A stretch of 64,000 bases of DNA from contig JAEINS010000014.1 of the NCBI GenBank assembly GCA_016342755.1, positions 1 through 64,000 of the forward strand, in the 5' to 3' direction. The notes below the pieces were generated by a model. That model saw only the letters and a list, made by a program, of their open reading frames with translations. It searched no databases and was not told where the DNA came from. Positions within the stretch are counted from its first letter, which is position 1. Each line of letters opens with the position of its first letter. Made by a program: the position numbers and the translations under genes. The DNA is from Melioribacteraceae bacterium (GTDB lineage: Bacteria > Bacteroidota > Ignavibacteria > Ignavibacteriales > Melioribacteraceae). Positions 18,235 to 27,635 of the stretch are shown in pieces.

Positions 18235-18921
18235 TTATTTCTTTTTAATATCATATAATGTATCAATTAGTTCAATTGAACTTTCTTCCATATCACCAAC
18301 TAATTTATCAATTCTAGAAACAAAAAAGTTATAGAAAAATTGAAGAAGAATTGCAGAAATAAGACCAAATAATGTAGTTAAAAGAGCAACTGAAATACCA
18401 GTAGCAACAATTGCAGGAGACATTTGGTTTGCAGCAGCAATATCATCAAACGCGCCAATCATACCAACAACAGTTCCGGTAAAACCAAGCATCGGAGCAG
18501 TAGAGATAAATAAAGAGATCCAGATCATTCCTTTTTCTAAGAATCCCATTTCAATTGCGCCATAAGTCATAATAGCTTTTTCAGCAGCTTCAACACCTTC
18601 GTCTGCTCTTAATAATCCAGCATGAAATACTGATGCAATAGGACCTCTTGTATTTTCACATACTTTCATTGCTTCTTCTGGACCACCGTTTTGTAATGCT
18701 TCTTTAACCTGCAGGATAAATTTCTTAGAGTTTGTACTAGCTCTTAATAAAGTAAAAGTCTTAGCAACACTAAACGCTAAACCTAAAATTAATACAATTA
18801 AAATTGGGTGCATAAAATCTCCACCAGCAACATATTTTTCTTGTAATAATGATAAAGAAAATCCACCTTGCTCAGCTTGCGCTATAATTGAAGTGAAGCC
18901 TAATAATCCTGTTAAATGCAT
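18235..18921 (-). CDS. exbB: ExbB/TolQ/MotA family proton channel protein
   Basis: 228 residues with three membrane segments. The large cytoplasmic loop lies between the first and second, and the conserved FISTAPMLGFTGTVVGMIGAF segment and ISVALLTTLFGLISAI line the channel. It forms the stator of the proton-driven complex with the two downstream ExbD proteins. A GGAGG ribosome site lies 9 bases before the ATG. It is first in its operon; no TonB gene is in the window. Confidence 0.93.
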   Translation of the reverse strand: MHLTGLLGFTSIIAQAEQGGFSLSLLQEKYVAGGDFMHPILIVLILGLAFSVAKTFTLLRASTNSKKFILQVKEALQNGGPEEAMKVCENTRGPIASVFHAGLLRADEGVEAAEKAIMTYGAIEMGFLEKGMIWISLFISTAPMLGFTGTVVGMIGAFDDIAAANQMSPAIVATGISVALLTTLFGLISAILLQFFYNFFVSRIDKLVGDMEESSIELIDTLYDIKKK

Positions 18922-19072
18922 AAGAGTTAACCTCCGATATTAATAAAATATTTTTTTGTAAAACTTTTTCAATAAAATAAATTTCATTTTTCAAGATTAA
19001 GTATTTAACTAATAAAAATCAACTTATAATTTGTTTCAAAAATAAATTTAACATGTAAAAACAATGACATAA

Positions 19073-20065
19073 CTAGTTTATTATTAGTTTTATACTTACC
19101 GGATAATGATCGCTAAATCCGCCTAAATACTTTGAACCTCCAAATGTTGGAAATGAAGTCCCTTTATATTTACCTTCCTTTTGTACTGCAAATTCAGGTT
19201 TTATTACCTCAAAAGAATCTTTAATGTATCTGTCTTTTAATCCATTTGAAATTATAATCTGATCCAGCATATTCCAATCATCTCTATATTTATATGAACC
19301 TAGTCCATTTTCGAATGCTTTGTAAGATGTGTTAAACATCACAGCATCACTTTTTGAATATTCTTTGTCTGCTAATATTTCTTTAATCGAATTATTATCA
19401 GGTTCATCGTTAAAATCACCCAACACAATTATAGATGCATTAGTTTCTGAATTGTTGATACTCTGTATCGATTTTTTTAAAACTTTTGCCGCGGCAACTC
19501 TGTTTGGCTCAGATTTTTCAGCTCCGCCTCTTCTGGATGGCCAGTGATTTACAAACACATGAATGTTTTTGTCTGCTTTAGTTCGTAAAACAACCTCCAG
19601 AACAGATCTTGTAGGATACTCATCAAGAAGTATAACCTCATGTGCTGCTGTTTTTTCCAATCCAAACAAATCAGCATTAAAAATTAAGCCGCAGTCAATT
19701 CCCCTGTTATCGGGAGCTTCAGCATAAGCTGTTTTATAATTTTTAGATTTTAGATGTTTTTCAATCAGACTTAATAAAAGGTGTTCATGTTCAACTTCAA
19801 CTACACCTAAAATATCAGGACCTACTCCGTTATTCATATAGTTTATAACTTTAGCAAGATTAGCAAATTTTTGCTCAATTCTAGCGTCTGTCCATTGCTT
19901 TTTCCCTTCAGCTAAAAATTCTTCATCTTTTTTATCCGGATCATCTATATTATCAAAAAGATTTTCCAAATTATAACTAGCTACATAAACTGTATCTTGC
20001 GAAAAACAAACGGAAAGCGAAATTACCAGAAACAAAAATATCTTTTTTAACATTGTTTTCTTCAT
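19073..20065 (-). CDS. Secreted endonuclease/exonuclease/phosphatase family protein
   Basis: 330 residues with a signal peptide (LKKIFLFLVISLSVCFS). The EEP fold motifs are in order: VASYNLENLFD near 27, PDILGVVEVE, the His-containing HVFVNHWPSRRGG, IVLGDFNDEPD, and a C-terminal GFSDHYPV with the catalytic Asp-His. These supply the metal and catalytic residues of DNase I-like phosphodiesterases. The substrate cannot be told from sequence; extracellular nuclease or phosphatase is likely. It is a single gene, divergent from polA. Confidence 0.88.
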   Translation of the reverse strand: MKKTMLKKIFLFLVISLSVCFSQDTVYVASYNLENLFDNIDDPDKKDEEFLAEGKKQWTDARIEQKFANLAKVINYMNNGVGPDILGVVEVEHEHLLLSLIEKHLKSKNYKTAYAEAPDNRGIDCGLIFNADLFGLEKTAAHEVILLDEYPTRSVLEVVLRTKADKNIHVFVNHWPSRRGGAEKSEPNRVAAAKVLKKSIQSINNSETNASIIVLGDFNDEPDNNSIKEILADKEYSKSDAVMFNTSYKAFENGLGSYKYRDDWNMLDQIIISNGLKDRYIKDSFEVIKPEFAVQKEGKYKGTSFPTFGGSKYLGGFSDHYPVSIKLIIN

Positions 20066-20194
20066 TTTTGAATTAAGAATTAAAAAATAGAAAAAACTAA
20101 AATGATTTCATAATATTAAATTAAGTAAAAATAAGACTCCTTTTATTACATTGGGAAGTAAATAAAAAATTATTGAAAAGACCGAAAGAAAATT

Positions 20195-22975
20195 ATGGAT
20201 TCATCAAAAAAGAAATTTGTTATTATAGACGCTATGGCTTTAACATATAGAGCCTATTTTGCTTTTATCAGCAGACCTTTAAAATCCCCAAGCGGAGAAC
20301 CTACTTCAGCGGTTTATGGATTTATAAATCAGTTATTTAAAATAATTGAGGATACAAAACCGGATTATTTAGCTGTTGCATTCGATTCTAAAGAAAAAAC
20401 ATTTCGTCATGAAATGTACGATAAATACAAGTCATCAAGAGCTTCGATGCCCGAGGATATGATTCCGCAGATACACAGAATAAAAGAAGCAATAGATTTG
20501 TTTAATATTCCGGTTTACATTTTGCCAGGTTACGAGGCCGATGATCTGGTTGGAGCGGCTGTAAAACAGGCAGAAGAAAAAGGTCTGGAATCTTTTATGG
20601 TCACACCGGATAAAGATTATATTCAGCTGGTTACAGAAAACACTAAGCTTATTAAACCCGGTAAATCCGCCGAAGAACTTGATATAATTGATATTGCTAA
20701 GGTTCTTGAACTTATGGAATTTGAACCAGTCTACATGATAGATTATTTAGCTCTTGTTGGTGATGCTTCTGATGATATACCCGGTGTTGCCGGAATTGGA
20801 CCAAAGAGTGCCACGCCGCTAATTAAAGAGTTTGGAACAGTAGAGAATATTTACAATAATATTGATAAAATTTCTAAAAAAGGAATTCAGAAGAAATTGA
20901 TTGAGTTTAAGGAAAATGCGTTCCTTTCTAAAAAACTTGCTACAATTGTACACGATGTTAATTACGATTTTGAATTTGAAAGGGCAAAATTTACAAACCC
21001 GGATTTTGAAAAACTTAATACCTTATTTAATGAACTTGGGTTTAAAAATTTTCCAAATAAGTTACTGAAAGTCTATAATTCTGATTCAGAAAATCAATTA
21101 CCGGAAGAATTAACTGAAGCTGAAACTTCCAAAGTATTTAATAAAGAAAATGTAGTTTACAAACTTATCACCGCTAAAAATGAAGCCAGGGACTTAGCAA
21201 ATAAATTATTAGAAAAAGACCTGTTCGTTTTTGATACTGAAACTGATTCCCTGGATCTACATGATCTAAACTTAGCCGGAGCTTCCTTCTGCACTGAACC
21301 CGGCATTGCATATTTTGTAGCGGTTAATCCATTTGCCGAAATCTCGACCGATCTGTTTTCACCTGATCTTTCAGATAGATTATCATTAACTGATTTTGTG
21401 AAAATATTTAAACCGGTTTTCGAAAAAAAGTCCATCAAGAAAGTTTGTCAGAATGCTAAATATGATTTTGCAGTATTAAGGAATTACAATATTGATGTGA
21501 ATAATCTTTATTTCGATACCATGTTAGCTAGCTATTTAATTGATGCTGATGAAAAACACGGAATGGACGCACTCTCGGAGAAGTATTTAAATTACACGCC
21601 AATTCCAATTACAGAGCTGATAGGTGAAAAGAAAGACGCTAAAAAAATCTTTGAAGCAGATTTACAAAAACTTTCTGATTATGCATGTGAAGATGCTGAT
21701 ATAACTTACCAATTATACGCTGTGTTGAGCAACGGACTTGAAAAAGCCGGTTTAACTAAACTTGCCGAGGAAATAGAATTTCCACTTGTAAAAGTTTTAG
21801 AAGACATGGAACGTACCGGGATAAAACTTAATACAAAAAACTTAAAATCTTTTAGCAGCGATCTTCAAATACTTTTAGACAACTATACCGCAAAAATATA
21901 TGAACTTGCTGATACAGAGTTCAACATAAATTCTCCAAAACAATTGCAAAAAATTTTGTTTGAAGATTTAGGTTTGCATGCGGCTAAAAAAACAAAAACC
22001 GGATTCTCTACTAATGCTCAGGCTTTAGAAGCATTAAAAGGTGATCACGAAATTATAGATATTATTTTGAACTACAGACAGGCCGCAAAATTAAAATCAA
22101 CTTATGCTGATGCACTTCCCTCTTTAGTTAAACATGATACAGGAAGAATTCACACTACTTATAATCAAACCGTGGCTTCTACAGGAAGACTCTCAAGTCT
22201 TGATCCCAATCTCCAGAATATCCCTATCAGAACTGATCTTGGCAAAGAGATAAGAAAATCATTTGTAGCTAAAGATAAAGATCATCTCATTTTTAGTGCT
22301 GATTATAGTCAGATTGAATTGAGAATTATGGCAAGTATCTGCGGTGATGAAAACTTAACAAATGCTTTTATGAATGGCGAAGACATTCACAAAAGTACGG
22401 CTGCAAAGGTGTTTCAGGTTAATCCGGATGAAGTTACACCGGATATGCGCAGAAAAGCTAAAGAAGTAAATTTCGGAATTCTATATGGTATTGGTCCATT
22501 TGGATTAAAAACTCGTTTAGGTATTCTGCAATCGCATGCTAAAGAAATAATTGAGACTTATTTTGAAACATTTTCAAAAGTTAAAAATTTTATTGATGAA
22601 TCAATTGTTACGGCGCAAAAAAATGAATTTGCGGAGACACTTCTTAAACGAAGAAGATTTCTTCCAAATATAAACAGCAAGAATAGAGTTGTTCGTCAGT
22701 TTGAAGAAAGAGTAGCTATAAATATGCCTATTCAGGGAACCGCTGCTGATCTTATTAAAATAGCTATGATAAAAGTTCATAACGAGTTATTGAAACGAAA
22801 ATCTAAAACAAAAATGATTCTTCAAGTACATGATGAATTAGTTTTTGACATGCATAAATCCGAGATAGAAGAATTAACACCCGTTATAATTGGCTTAATG
22901 GAGAACGCATTTAAACTAAATGTACCATTAGTTGTTGATTATGGTATTGGTAAAAATTGGTTAGATGCGCATTAA
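20195..22975 (+). CDS. polA: DNA polymerase I
   Basis: 926 residues with all three domains. The 5'-3' flap nuclease is at about 1-290 (EADDLVGA, TPDKDYIQLV, GDASDDIPGV). The 3'-5' proofreading domain keeps its catalytic residues (VFDTETDSL, NAKYDFAVL, DYACEDADITY), so proofreading is predicted active. The polymerase has motif A FSADYSQIELRI, motif B RRKAKEVNFGILYG and motif C LQVHDELVFD. It fills gaps in repair and Okazaki fragment processing. It is monocistronic and converges with the MutS-like gene across a perfect hairpin. Confidence 0.98.
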   Translation: MDSSKKKFVIIDAMALTYRAYFAFISRPLKSPSGEPTSAVYGFINQLFKIIEDTKPDYLAVAFDSKEKTFRHEMYDKYKSSRASMPEDMIPQIHRIKEAIDLFNIPVYILPGYEADDLVGAAVKQAEEKGLESFMVTPDKDYIQLVTENTKLIKPGKSAEELDIIDIAKVLELMEFEPVYMIDYLALVGDASDDIPGVAGIGPKSATPLIKEFGTVENIYNNIDKISKKGIQKKLIEFKENAFLSKKLATIVHDVNYDFEFERAKFTNPDFEKLNTLFNELGFKNFPNKLLKVYNSDSENQLPEELTEAETSKVFNKENVVYKLITAKNEARDLANKLLEKDLFVFDTETDSLDLHDLNLAGASFCTEPGIAYFVAVNPFAEISTDLFSPDLSDRLSLTDFVKIFKPVFEKKSIKKVCQNAKYDFAVLRNYNIDVNNLYFDTMLASYLIDADEKHGMDALSEKYLNYTPIPITELIGEKKDAKKIFEADLQKLSDYACEDADITYQLYAVLSNGLEKAGLTKLAEEIEFPLVKVLEDMERTGIKLNTKNLKSFSSDLQILLDNYTAKIYELADTEFNINSPKQLQKILFEDLGLHAAKKTKTGFSTNAQALEALKGDHEIIDIILNYRQAAKLKSTYADALPSLVKHDTGRIHTTYNQTVASTGRLSSLDPNLQNIPIRTDLGKEIRKSFVAKDKDHLIFSADYSQIELRIMASICGDENLTNAFMNGEDIHKSTAAKVFQVNPDEVTPDMRRKAKEVNFGILYGIGPFGLKTRLGILQSHAKEIIETYFETFSKVKNFIDESIVTAQKNEFAETLLKRRRFLPNINSKNRVVRQFEERVAINMPIQGTAADLIKIAMIKVHNELLKRKSKTKMILQVHDELVFDMHKSEIEELTPVIIGLMENAFKLNVPLVVDYGIGKNWLDAH

Positions 22976-22985
22976 TGTTAGTCAG

Positions 22986-23009
22986 GAAGGATTACGTTGG
23001 TAATCCTTC
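22986..23009. terminator. Convergent hairpin between polA and the MutS-like gene
   Basis: GAAGGATTAC (22986-22995) and GTAATCCTTC (23000-23009) form a perfect 10-bp stem with a 4-base loop. It starts 11 bases after the polA stop and contains the last codons and stop of the MutS-like gene. It lacks a good T-tract on either strand, so its efficiency as a terminator is uncertain. Confidence 0.5.
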
Positions 23010-24806
23010 AATTTCCATTATCTTTAATGCGTTTGTTGTGGGGCATGGTCCTTCCGTAAGCTTATAATCGAATGACATTACTTTTTCAACAATTGATTCT
23101 TTAAAGTGATAATTCTTTACATAATCAATTTCTTCAGAAATCCTCACTAACTCAAGATCATGAGTTGATACAATATTATACACTTTTTTATTTGCTAAGA
23201 ATTTAAGAAGAGCTCTGCTGCCCACAATCCGCTCAACATTGTTTGTACCCTTGTATATCTCATCAATAAGTACAAGTGATTCCCTATCGCTGGTTTCTAT
23301 CGATTCTAAAATACCTTTAAGCCGTTTAACCTCGGAATAAAAATATGATATTCCGTCAACAACAGAATCACTTACTTTTATACAAGAGTATAAATCAAAA
23401 ATTTTTAGTGATAATTGTTTAGCGTCAACAACTGACCCGGAATAAGCCAGCAAAATATTACAGCCAACTGTCCTTAAAAAAGTGCTTTTCCCAGACATAT
23501 TTGAACCGGTAATAATATTTGTTGATTTACTAGAACTAATTTCAAAGCTATTAGCAATTTTATATTCACCTTTTATAAGTGGATGTCCAATACCCTCGGC
23601 AGTAAACAACGCATGACTATTGCCAATTTCCGGGAATATATATTCTGGGTTTAGAAATGAAAAATTTGCCAATGAACAATAGGCTTCAAGTGTCGTCCAT
23701 GTTTTAAGCCAGAGTGGAAATTGGTTTTTTATTGTAGCTCTAAATTTTTCTATTTTGATAGCAAGAATATAATCTATTGGGCAGACAGCAATAATAAAAA
23801 GCCAGACATATGGATTCTTTCTAAAATTTAAGATTTCCACAGTAAGTTTAAGAGAATTCAAGGATTTTGAAGGTGATACTTTGGAGTTGATGATTGGTTC
23901 TAAAAACTTTTTCAAGTTTTCATTTTTCTTATAGTTATAAGTCTCAATAAATCTAAAAACAGAAGAGAATTTTCTTACTTCATCATATAAAAATTCTGAA
24001 GTTGTTTGAATATTTCGTGAAAATTTATTGCCGGCCATATATAAAAACATATACACTAATAAAGGCTGATAATAAAAATTCTCTGTTATTCCCAAAGTCC
24101 AGACAGTAATAAGACTAATATTAAGCAGTGATAAAAAGCCTAACAATAAAGTATAAATCTTTAGCCCTTTCTTTTCCTTCTCTTCATTTAACCATGAAGA
24201 AATTTCTATTTTATTTATTCCTGATTTAAATGCTAAACGTGAGGTTAACAAAAACCGGTTTCTAAATCTTGGAAGTTTTTTTAACTCTTTAATTATTTTT
24301 TGTCTTCCAACAATGCTTGTTATTTCTTTATCCGAATTACTGAACCATTTCCGCAATTTCTGTAATCCGTTTACGGACACGGAAAAATTTATAAGCTGCA
24401 GTAATGAGTTGTCGCCTAGAATGTTAAGATCAATTTCCAATGGAGAAATTTGGCTCAAATATTCTTCTCTGATTTTAGGAATCTTTTCCCAATTTAATTT
24501 AACACGTGCTAGGAACTCTTCTTTTATTAGTATATATGCTTTAAACTTCTTTAGAGATAAATCAATTTTGTTGTGAATAACAATCAGTATTAAAAATAGG
24601 GATGTAAAGGAAAGTCCAATAAAAACAGCACTTATTTTAAACTTGAGAACAAATAACGAAATAAACAGTATAAGACCTGATAAAAAACAGACTAATCTTA
24701 TTAATGAGAACTTCCTGCTTTTAGTTTCTAATTTTTTGATTACTAATGTTAGTTTATTTATCTCTTTTTCTATATCTTGAACTAATTTTGCTTTTAGAAT
24801 ATTCAT
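22992..24806 (-). CDS. Membrane-associated MutS-family ATPase
   Basis: 604 residues. Two hydrophobic segments lie near the N-terminus (about 38-85: LVCFLSGLILFISLFVL and VFIGLSFTSLFLILIVI), with further hydrophobic stretches near 210-260 and 335-350. The C-terminal half is a MutS domain V ATPase: Walker A GSNMSGKSTFLRT, Walker B LVLIDEIYKGTN, and STHDLELV. It lacks the mismatch-recognition domain, so classic mismatch repair is unlikely. Membrane MutS-like proteins of this type occur in Bacteroidota and others without a settled function. It is divergent from the rhomboid gene, 17 bases apart. Confidence 0.85.
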   Translation of the reverse strand: MNILKAKLVQDIEKEINKLTLVIKKLETKSRKFSLIRLVCFLSGLILFISLFVLKFKISAVFIGLSFTSLFLILIVIHNKIDLSLKKFKAYILIKEEFLARVKLNWEKIPKIREEYLSQISPLEIDLNILGDNSLLQLINFSVSVNGLQKLRKWFSNSDKEITSIVGRQKIIKELKKLPRFRNRFLLTSRLAFKSGINKIEISSWLNEEKEKKGLKIYTLLLGFLSLLNISLITVWTLGITENFYYQPLLVYMFLYMAGNKFSRNIQTTSEFLYDEVRKFSSVFRFIETYNYKKNENLKKFLEPIINSKVSPSKSLNSLKLTVEILNFRKNPYVWLFIIAVCPIDYILAIKIEKFRATIKNQFPLWLKTWTTLEAYCSLANFSFLNPEYIFPEIGNSHALFTAEGIGHPLIKGEYKIANSFEISSSKSTNIITGSNMSGKSTFLRTVGCNILLAYSGSVVDAKQLSLKIFDLYSCIKVSDSVVDGISYFYSEVKRLKGILESIETSDRESLVLIDEIYKGTNNVERIVGSRALLKFLANKKVYNIVSTHDLELVRISEEIDYVKNYHFKESIVEKVMSFDYKLTEGPCPTTNALKIMEIEGLPT

Positions 24807-24823
24807 GCTGAGTTAAAATAATT

Positions 24824-25468
24824 ATGAAAAATGATTTACTAAAAATAAAAAAATCGATCAAAGTTGCATCATGTTATATTTCCATAATCTGGTTAATTCA
24901 ATTTTTTGAAATTATTACATCCATTTCTTTTTCTCAATTTGGTGTTTATCCCCGCACCACTTTTGGGCTGATTGGAATTTTAAGTTCACCATTAATTCAT
25001 TCAGATTTAAATCATTTAATTTCCAATACATTCCCTCTCCTCTTTTTATTGCCGGCAATTATCTATTTTTATGATGAAAACTCGAAGACAATTTTAGCTA
25101 TAAACTATCTTGTTCCCAATCTGCTAGTCTGGTGTTTTGGCAGGGAATCATTTCATATAGGTTCTAGCGGCTTTTTATATGCGCTAGCATTCTTTATTTT
25201 TTTTAGCGGTGTATTTAGAAAAGATATAAAGTCGGTTTCACTCTCTCTGATTGTCGCATTTTTATATGGCGGATTGATTTGGGGAGTTTTACCAACTAAT
25301 CCCAGGATATCATTTGAATCACATCTATTTGGAGCCATAGTAGGAATTGTTTTAGCATTTATACTTAAAAATAATAGTAAGACAAAAAAGTATAGTTGGG
25401 AAGATGAAGAGGTGGAGTATGGTGGTGATCTGGAGGTCTCCTATAAAAAAGGTTATCCACATTCATAG
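24824..25468 (+). CDS. Rhomboid-family intramembrane serine protease
   Basis: 214 residues, largely hydrophobic, with about six membrane segments. The rhomboid signatures are present: HSDLNHLISN (the HxxxN of the second helix), the catalytic Ser in HIGSSGFLYAL, and the catalytic His in FESHLFGAIVG. These enzymes cleave membrane-anchored proteins within the bilayer. The tail is hydrophilic and tyrosine- and glutamate-rich. Substrates are unknown. Confidence 0.88.
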   Translation: MKNDLLKIKKSIKVASCYISIIWLIQFFEIITSISFSQFGVYPRTTFGLIGILSSPLIHSDLNHLISNTFPLLFLLPAIIYFYDENSKTILAINYLVPNLLVWCFGRESFHIGSSGFLYALAFFIFFSGVFRKDIKSVSLSLIVAFLYGGLIWGVLPTNPRISFESHLFGAIVGIVLAFILKNNSKTKKYSWEDEEVEYGGDLEVSYKKGYPHS

Positions 25469-25534
25469 TTCTTATTGTATTTTAAATCTTACATTTTTAT
25501 TTTGTACTACAAATAAAAATAATTAGGAGCTGAG

Positions 25535-25765
25535 ATGGAAACGGCCATTGTAACAACAAAAGGTCAGGTAGTAATTCCTTCAAATATCAGAAAAAAATTT
25601 GGCATTAAATCTGGGACAAGAATTCAGTTTGTTGAAGATAAAGGGAAACTTGTTATAATACCAATTACGGAACAAACAATTGATCTAAATTTGGGAATTC
25701 TACGAACAGATGGAAATCTTATGAAGTCATATTTAACAGAGAAGAAAAAAGAGAGAGCAAAATGA
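25535..25765 (+). CDS. AbrB/MazE-type antitoxin
   Basis: 76 residues. The swapped-hairpin DNA-binding domain is evident in TTKGQVVIPSNIRKKFGIKSGTRIQFVE, followed by a short C-terminal tail that would contact the toxin. It has a good AGGAG ribosome site. The next gene, a PIN toxin, overlaps its end by 4 bases, which is the classic antitoxin-first arrangement. It probably represses its own promoter together with the toxin. Confidence 0.9.
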   Translation: METAIVTTKGQVVIPSNIRKKFGIKSGTRIQFVEDKGKLVIIPITEQTIDLNLGILRTDGNLMKSYLTEKKKERAK

Positions 25766-26169
25766 AACAAAGAGGAAAATATGTGATTGATTCTTTTTCA
25801 ATTATCTCATATTGTGAAGGCATCAAAAATTCTGTTAAAGTTTCTGATATATTTAAATCTGCCCTAAATAATGAAATTGAAATTTATACGTCTGTAATTA
25901 CTTATGGCGATATTTTAAGCTTAATACATAAACATGCTGATTCAGTTAAAGTTGCGCTCTTTATAAAAACATTTGAACAGTTGCCGATAAAGGTTATTAA
26001 TATTACTAAAGAACAAGTTGAAGAAGCTGCAAAGTTAAAGGCAGAAAACAAACTTGGTTTTGCTGAATCATATACCGCGGCTTTAGCAATTAGTGAAAAT
26101 GCTTGTTTGATAACTGGCGAGAAATTATTAGGTTCACTTAAAAATAAAATAGATATTCTTTTTATATAA
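25762..26169 (+). CDS. PIN-domain (VapC-like) toxin
   Basis: 135 residues. PIN ribonucleases use four acidic residues; all four positions are acidic here, but three are swapped between Asp and Glu compared with the usual pattern. They are YVIDSFSI (Asp), SVITYGDIL (Asp where Glu is usual), FAESYTAALA (Glu where Asp is usual) and LITGEKLL (Glu where Asp is usual). The protein is paired with an AbrB-type antitoxin, overlapping by 4 bases. The toxin would cleave RNA. Whether the swaps reduce activity is unknown. Confidence 0.85.
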   Translation: MKQRGKYVIDSFSIISYCEGIKNSVKVSDIFKSALNNEIEIYTSVITYGDILSLIHKHADSVKVALFIKTFEQLPIKVINITKEQVEEAAKLKAENKLGFAESYTAALAISENACLITGEKLLGSLKNKIDILFI

Positions 26170-26187
26170 AAATTATGAAAGTTTATT

Positions 26188-27573
26188 ATGAACTATGATT
26201 ATGATTTAATAGTAATTGGCACCGGCCCCGGAGGCGAAGGTGCTGCAATGAAAGCCGTGAAATCCGGGAAAAAAGTTGCCGTGTGTGATGAATATCTTTT
26301 AATCGGCGGCAGCTGTACTCATCGCGGTACAATCCCCAGTAAGGCGCTGCGTCATACCAGTGAGGTTATAATTGATTCCGGCAGCTCTGGAACTACTAAT
26401 TATCAGACTATATTAAAGTCTGTTGCAAAAGTAGTCGATCAGCAGGTTAAACTGCGAAGGAATTTTTATGATAGAAACAATGTTGATATTCTTGATGGAC
26501 GGGCAAGGTTCATCGATAAAAACACTATCGAAATAAAAATGTCTTCAGGAGGCAAAAAGAAATTTACTTCGGAGTATTTTGTGATTGCTACCGGCTCACG
26601 TCCATATCACCCGCCGGATATTGATTTTTCACATCCTAGAATTTTAGATAGTGATTCTGTTCTTGATATCAATGATAATCCGCAATCCATCATGATATAT
26701 GGAGCCGGAGTAATTGGGTGCGAATACGCTTCTATATTTAGAGGTTTGCAGATTAAGGTTAACTTAATAAATACTCGCGATAAACTGCTCTCCTTCTTAG
26801 ACTATGAAATTATAGACGCATTAGGATATCATCTTCGTACAAACGGTGTGGTAATTAGGAATAATGAAGAATATGAAAAGGTTGTTCCTGATGAAAAAGG
26901 TGTAACCATTTATTTGAAATCCAACAAAATTATTAGATGCGATTATTTATTCTGGGCTCAGGGCAGAACCGGAAATTCTGATAATATGGATATTGAACAA
27001 CTCGGCATTGAAACTGATTTACGCGGATCAATTAAGATAAATAAGAGTCATCAGACAGTTGTTGAAAATATTTATGCGGTGGGCGATGTTGTAGGTTATC
27101 CTAATCTGGCAAGCGCATCATATGATCAGGGACGTTTTGCTGCAACACATATAGTTGATAAAAACTCTGACTATAAACTTGTTGAGCATATTCCAACTGG
27201 TATTTACACTCTACCGGAAATTAGCTCAGTAGGATTGACTGAGAGAGAACTCACAACGCAAAAAGTGCCTTACGAAGTTGGTTATTCTTACTTTAATCAT
27301 TTAGCAAGAGCACAAATAACGGGGCGTACAACAGGAATGCTGAAAATAATATTCCATAGAGAAACTTTTGAAATTCTTGGTGTACACTGTTTTGGTTATG
27401 GTGCTTCAGAGATTATTCATATAGGACAAGCTGTAATGTCGCATAAAGATGAAGGTAATTCTCTTAACTATTTTATAAATACAACATTTAATTATCCAAC
27501 TATGGCTGAAGCTTATAGAGTTGCCGCTCTTAACGGATTAAACAGGATTGCAGAATTAAATCCCTCAGTTTGA
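26188..27573 (+). CDS. sthA: Soluble pyridine nucleotide transhydrogenase
   Basis: Flavoprotein that moves hydride between NADPH and NAD. The 461 residues have the FAD site [18 protein letters not shown] near 7-24, then [17 protein letters not shown]. This keeps a single Cys instead of the disulfide pair of related dehydrogenases, as is typical of SthA. The NAD(P)-binding site [13 protein letters not shown], the second FAD motif [12 protein letters not shown] and the C-terminal dimer domain follow. It is 18 bases after the toxin gene and ends inside its own terminator hairpin. Confidence 0.93.
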   Translation: MNYDYDLIVIGTGPGGEGAAMKAVKSGKKVAVCDEYLLIGGSCTHRGTIPSKALRHTSEVIIDSGSSGTTNYQTILKSVAKVVDQQVKLRRNFYDRNNVDILDGRARFIDKNTIEIKMSSGGKKKFTSEYFVIATGSRPYHPPDIDFSHPRILDSDSVLDINDNPQSIMIYGAGVIGCEYASIFRGLQIKVNLINTRDKLLSFLDYEIIDALGYHLRTNGVVIRNNEEYEKVVPDEKGVTIYLKSNKIIRCDYLFWAQGRTGNSDNMDIEQLGIETDLRGSIKINKSHQTVVENIYAVGDVVGYPNLASASYDQGRFAATHIVDKNSDYKLVEHIPTGIYTLPEISSVGLTERELTTQKVPYEVGYSYFNHLARAQITGRTTGMLKIIFHRETFEILGVHCFGYGASEIIHIGQAVMSHKDEGNSLNYFINTTFNYPTMAEAYRVAALNGLNRIAELNPSV

Positions 27574-27590
27574 GGGATTTAATTTTTAAG
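27554..27590 (+). terminator. Intrinsic terminator of sthA, overlapping its stop codon
   Basis: AATTAAATCCCTCA (27554-27567) and TGAGGGATTTAATT (27571-27584) form a perfect 14-bp stem with a 3-base loop, followed by a short T-run. The TGA stop is the first three bases of the right arm. Confidence 0.85.
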
Positions 27591-27635
27591 TTCTTTAGAT
27601 CAAATCTGCTCATCGATAATCATCATTTATACATC

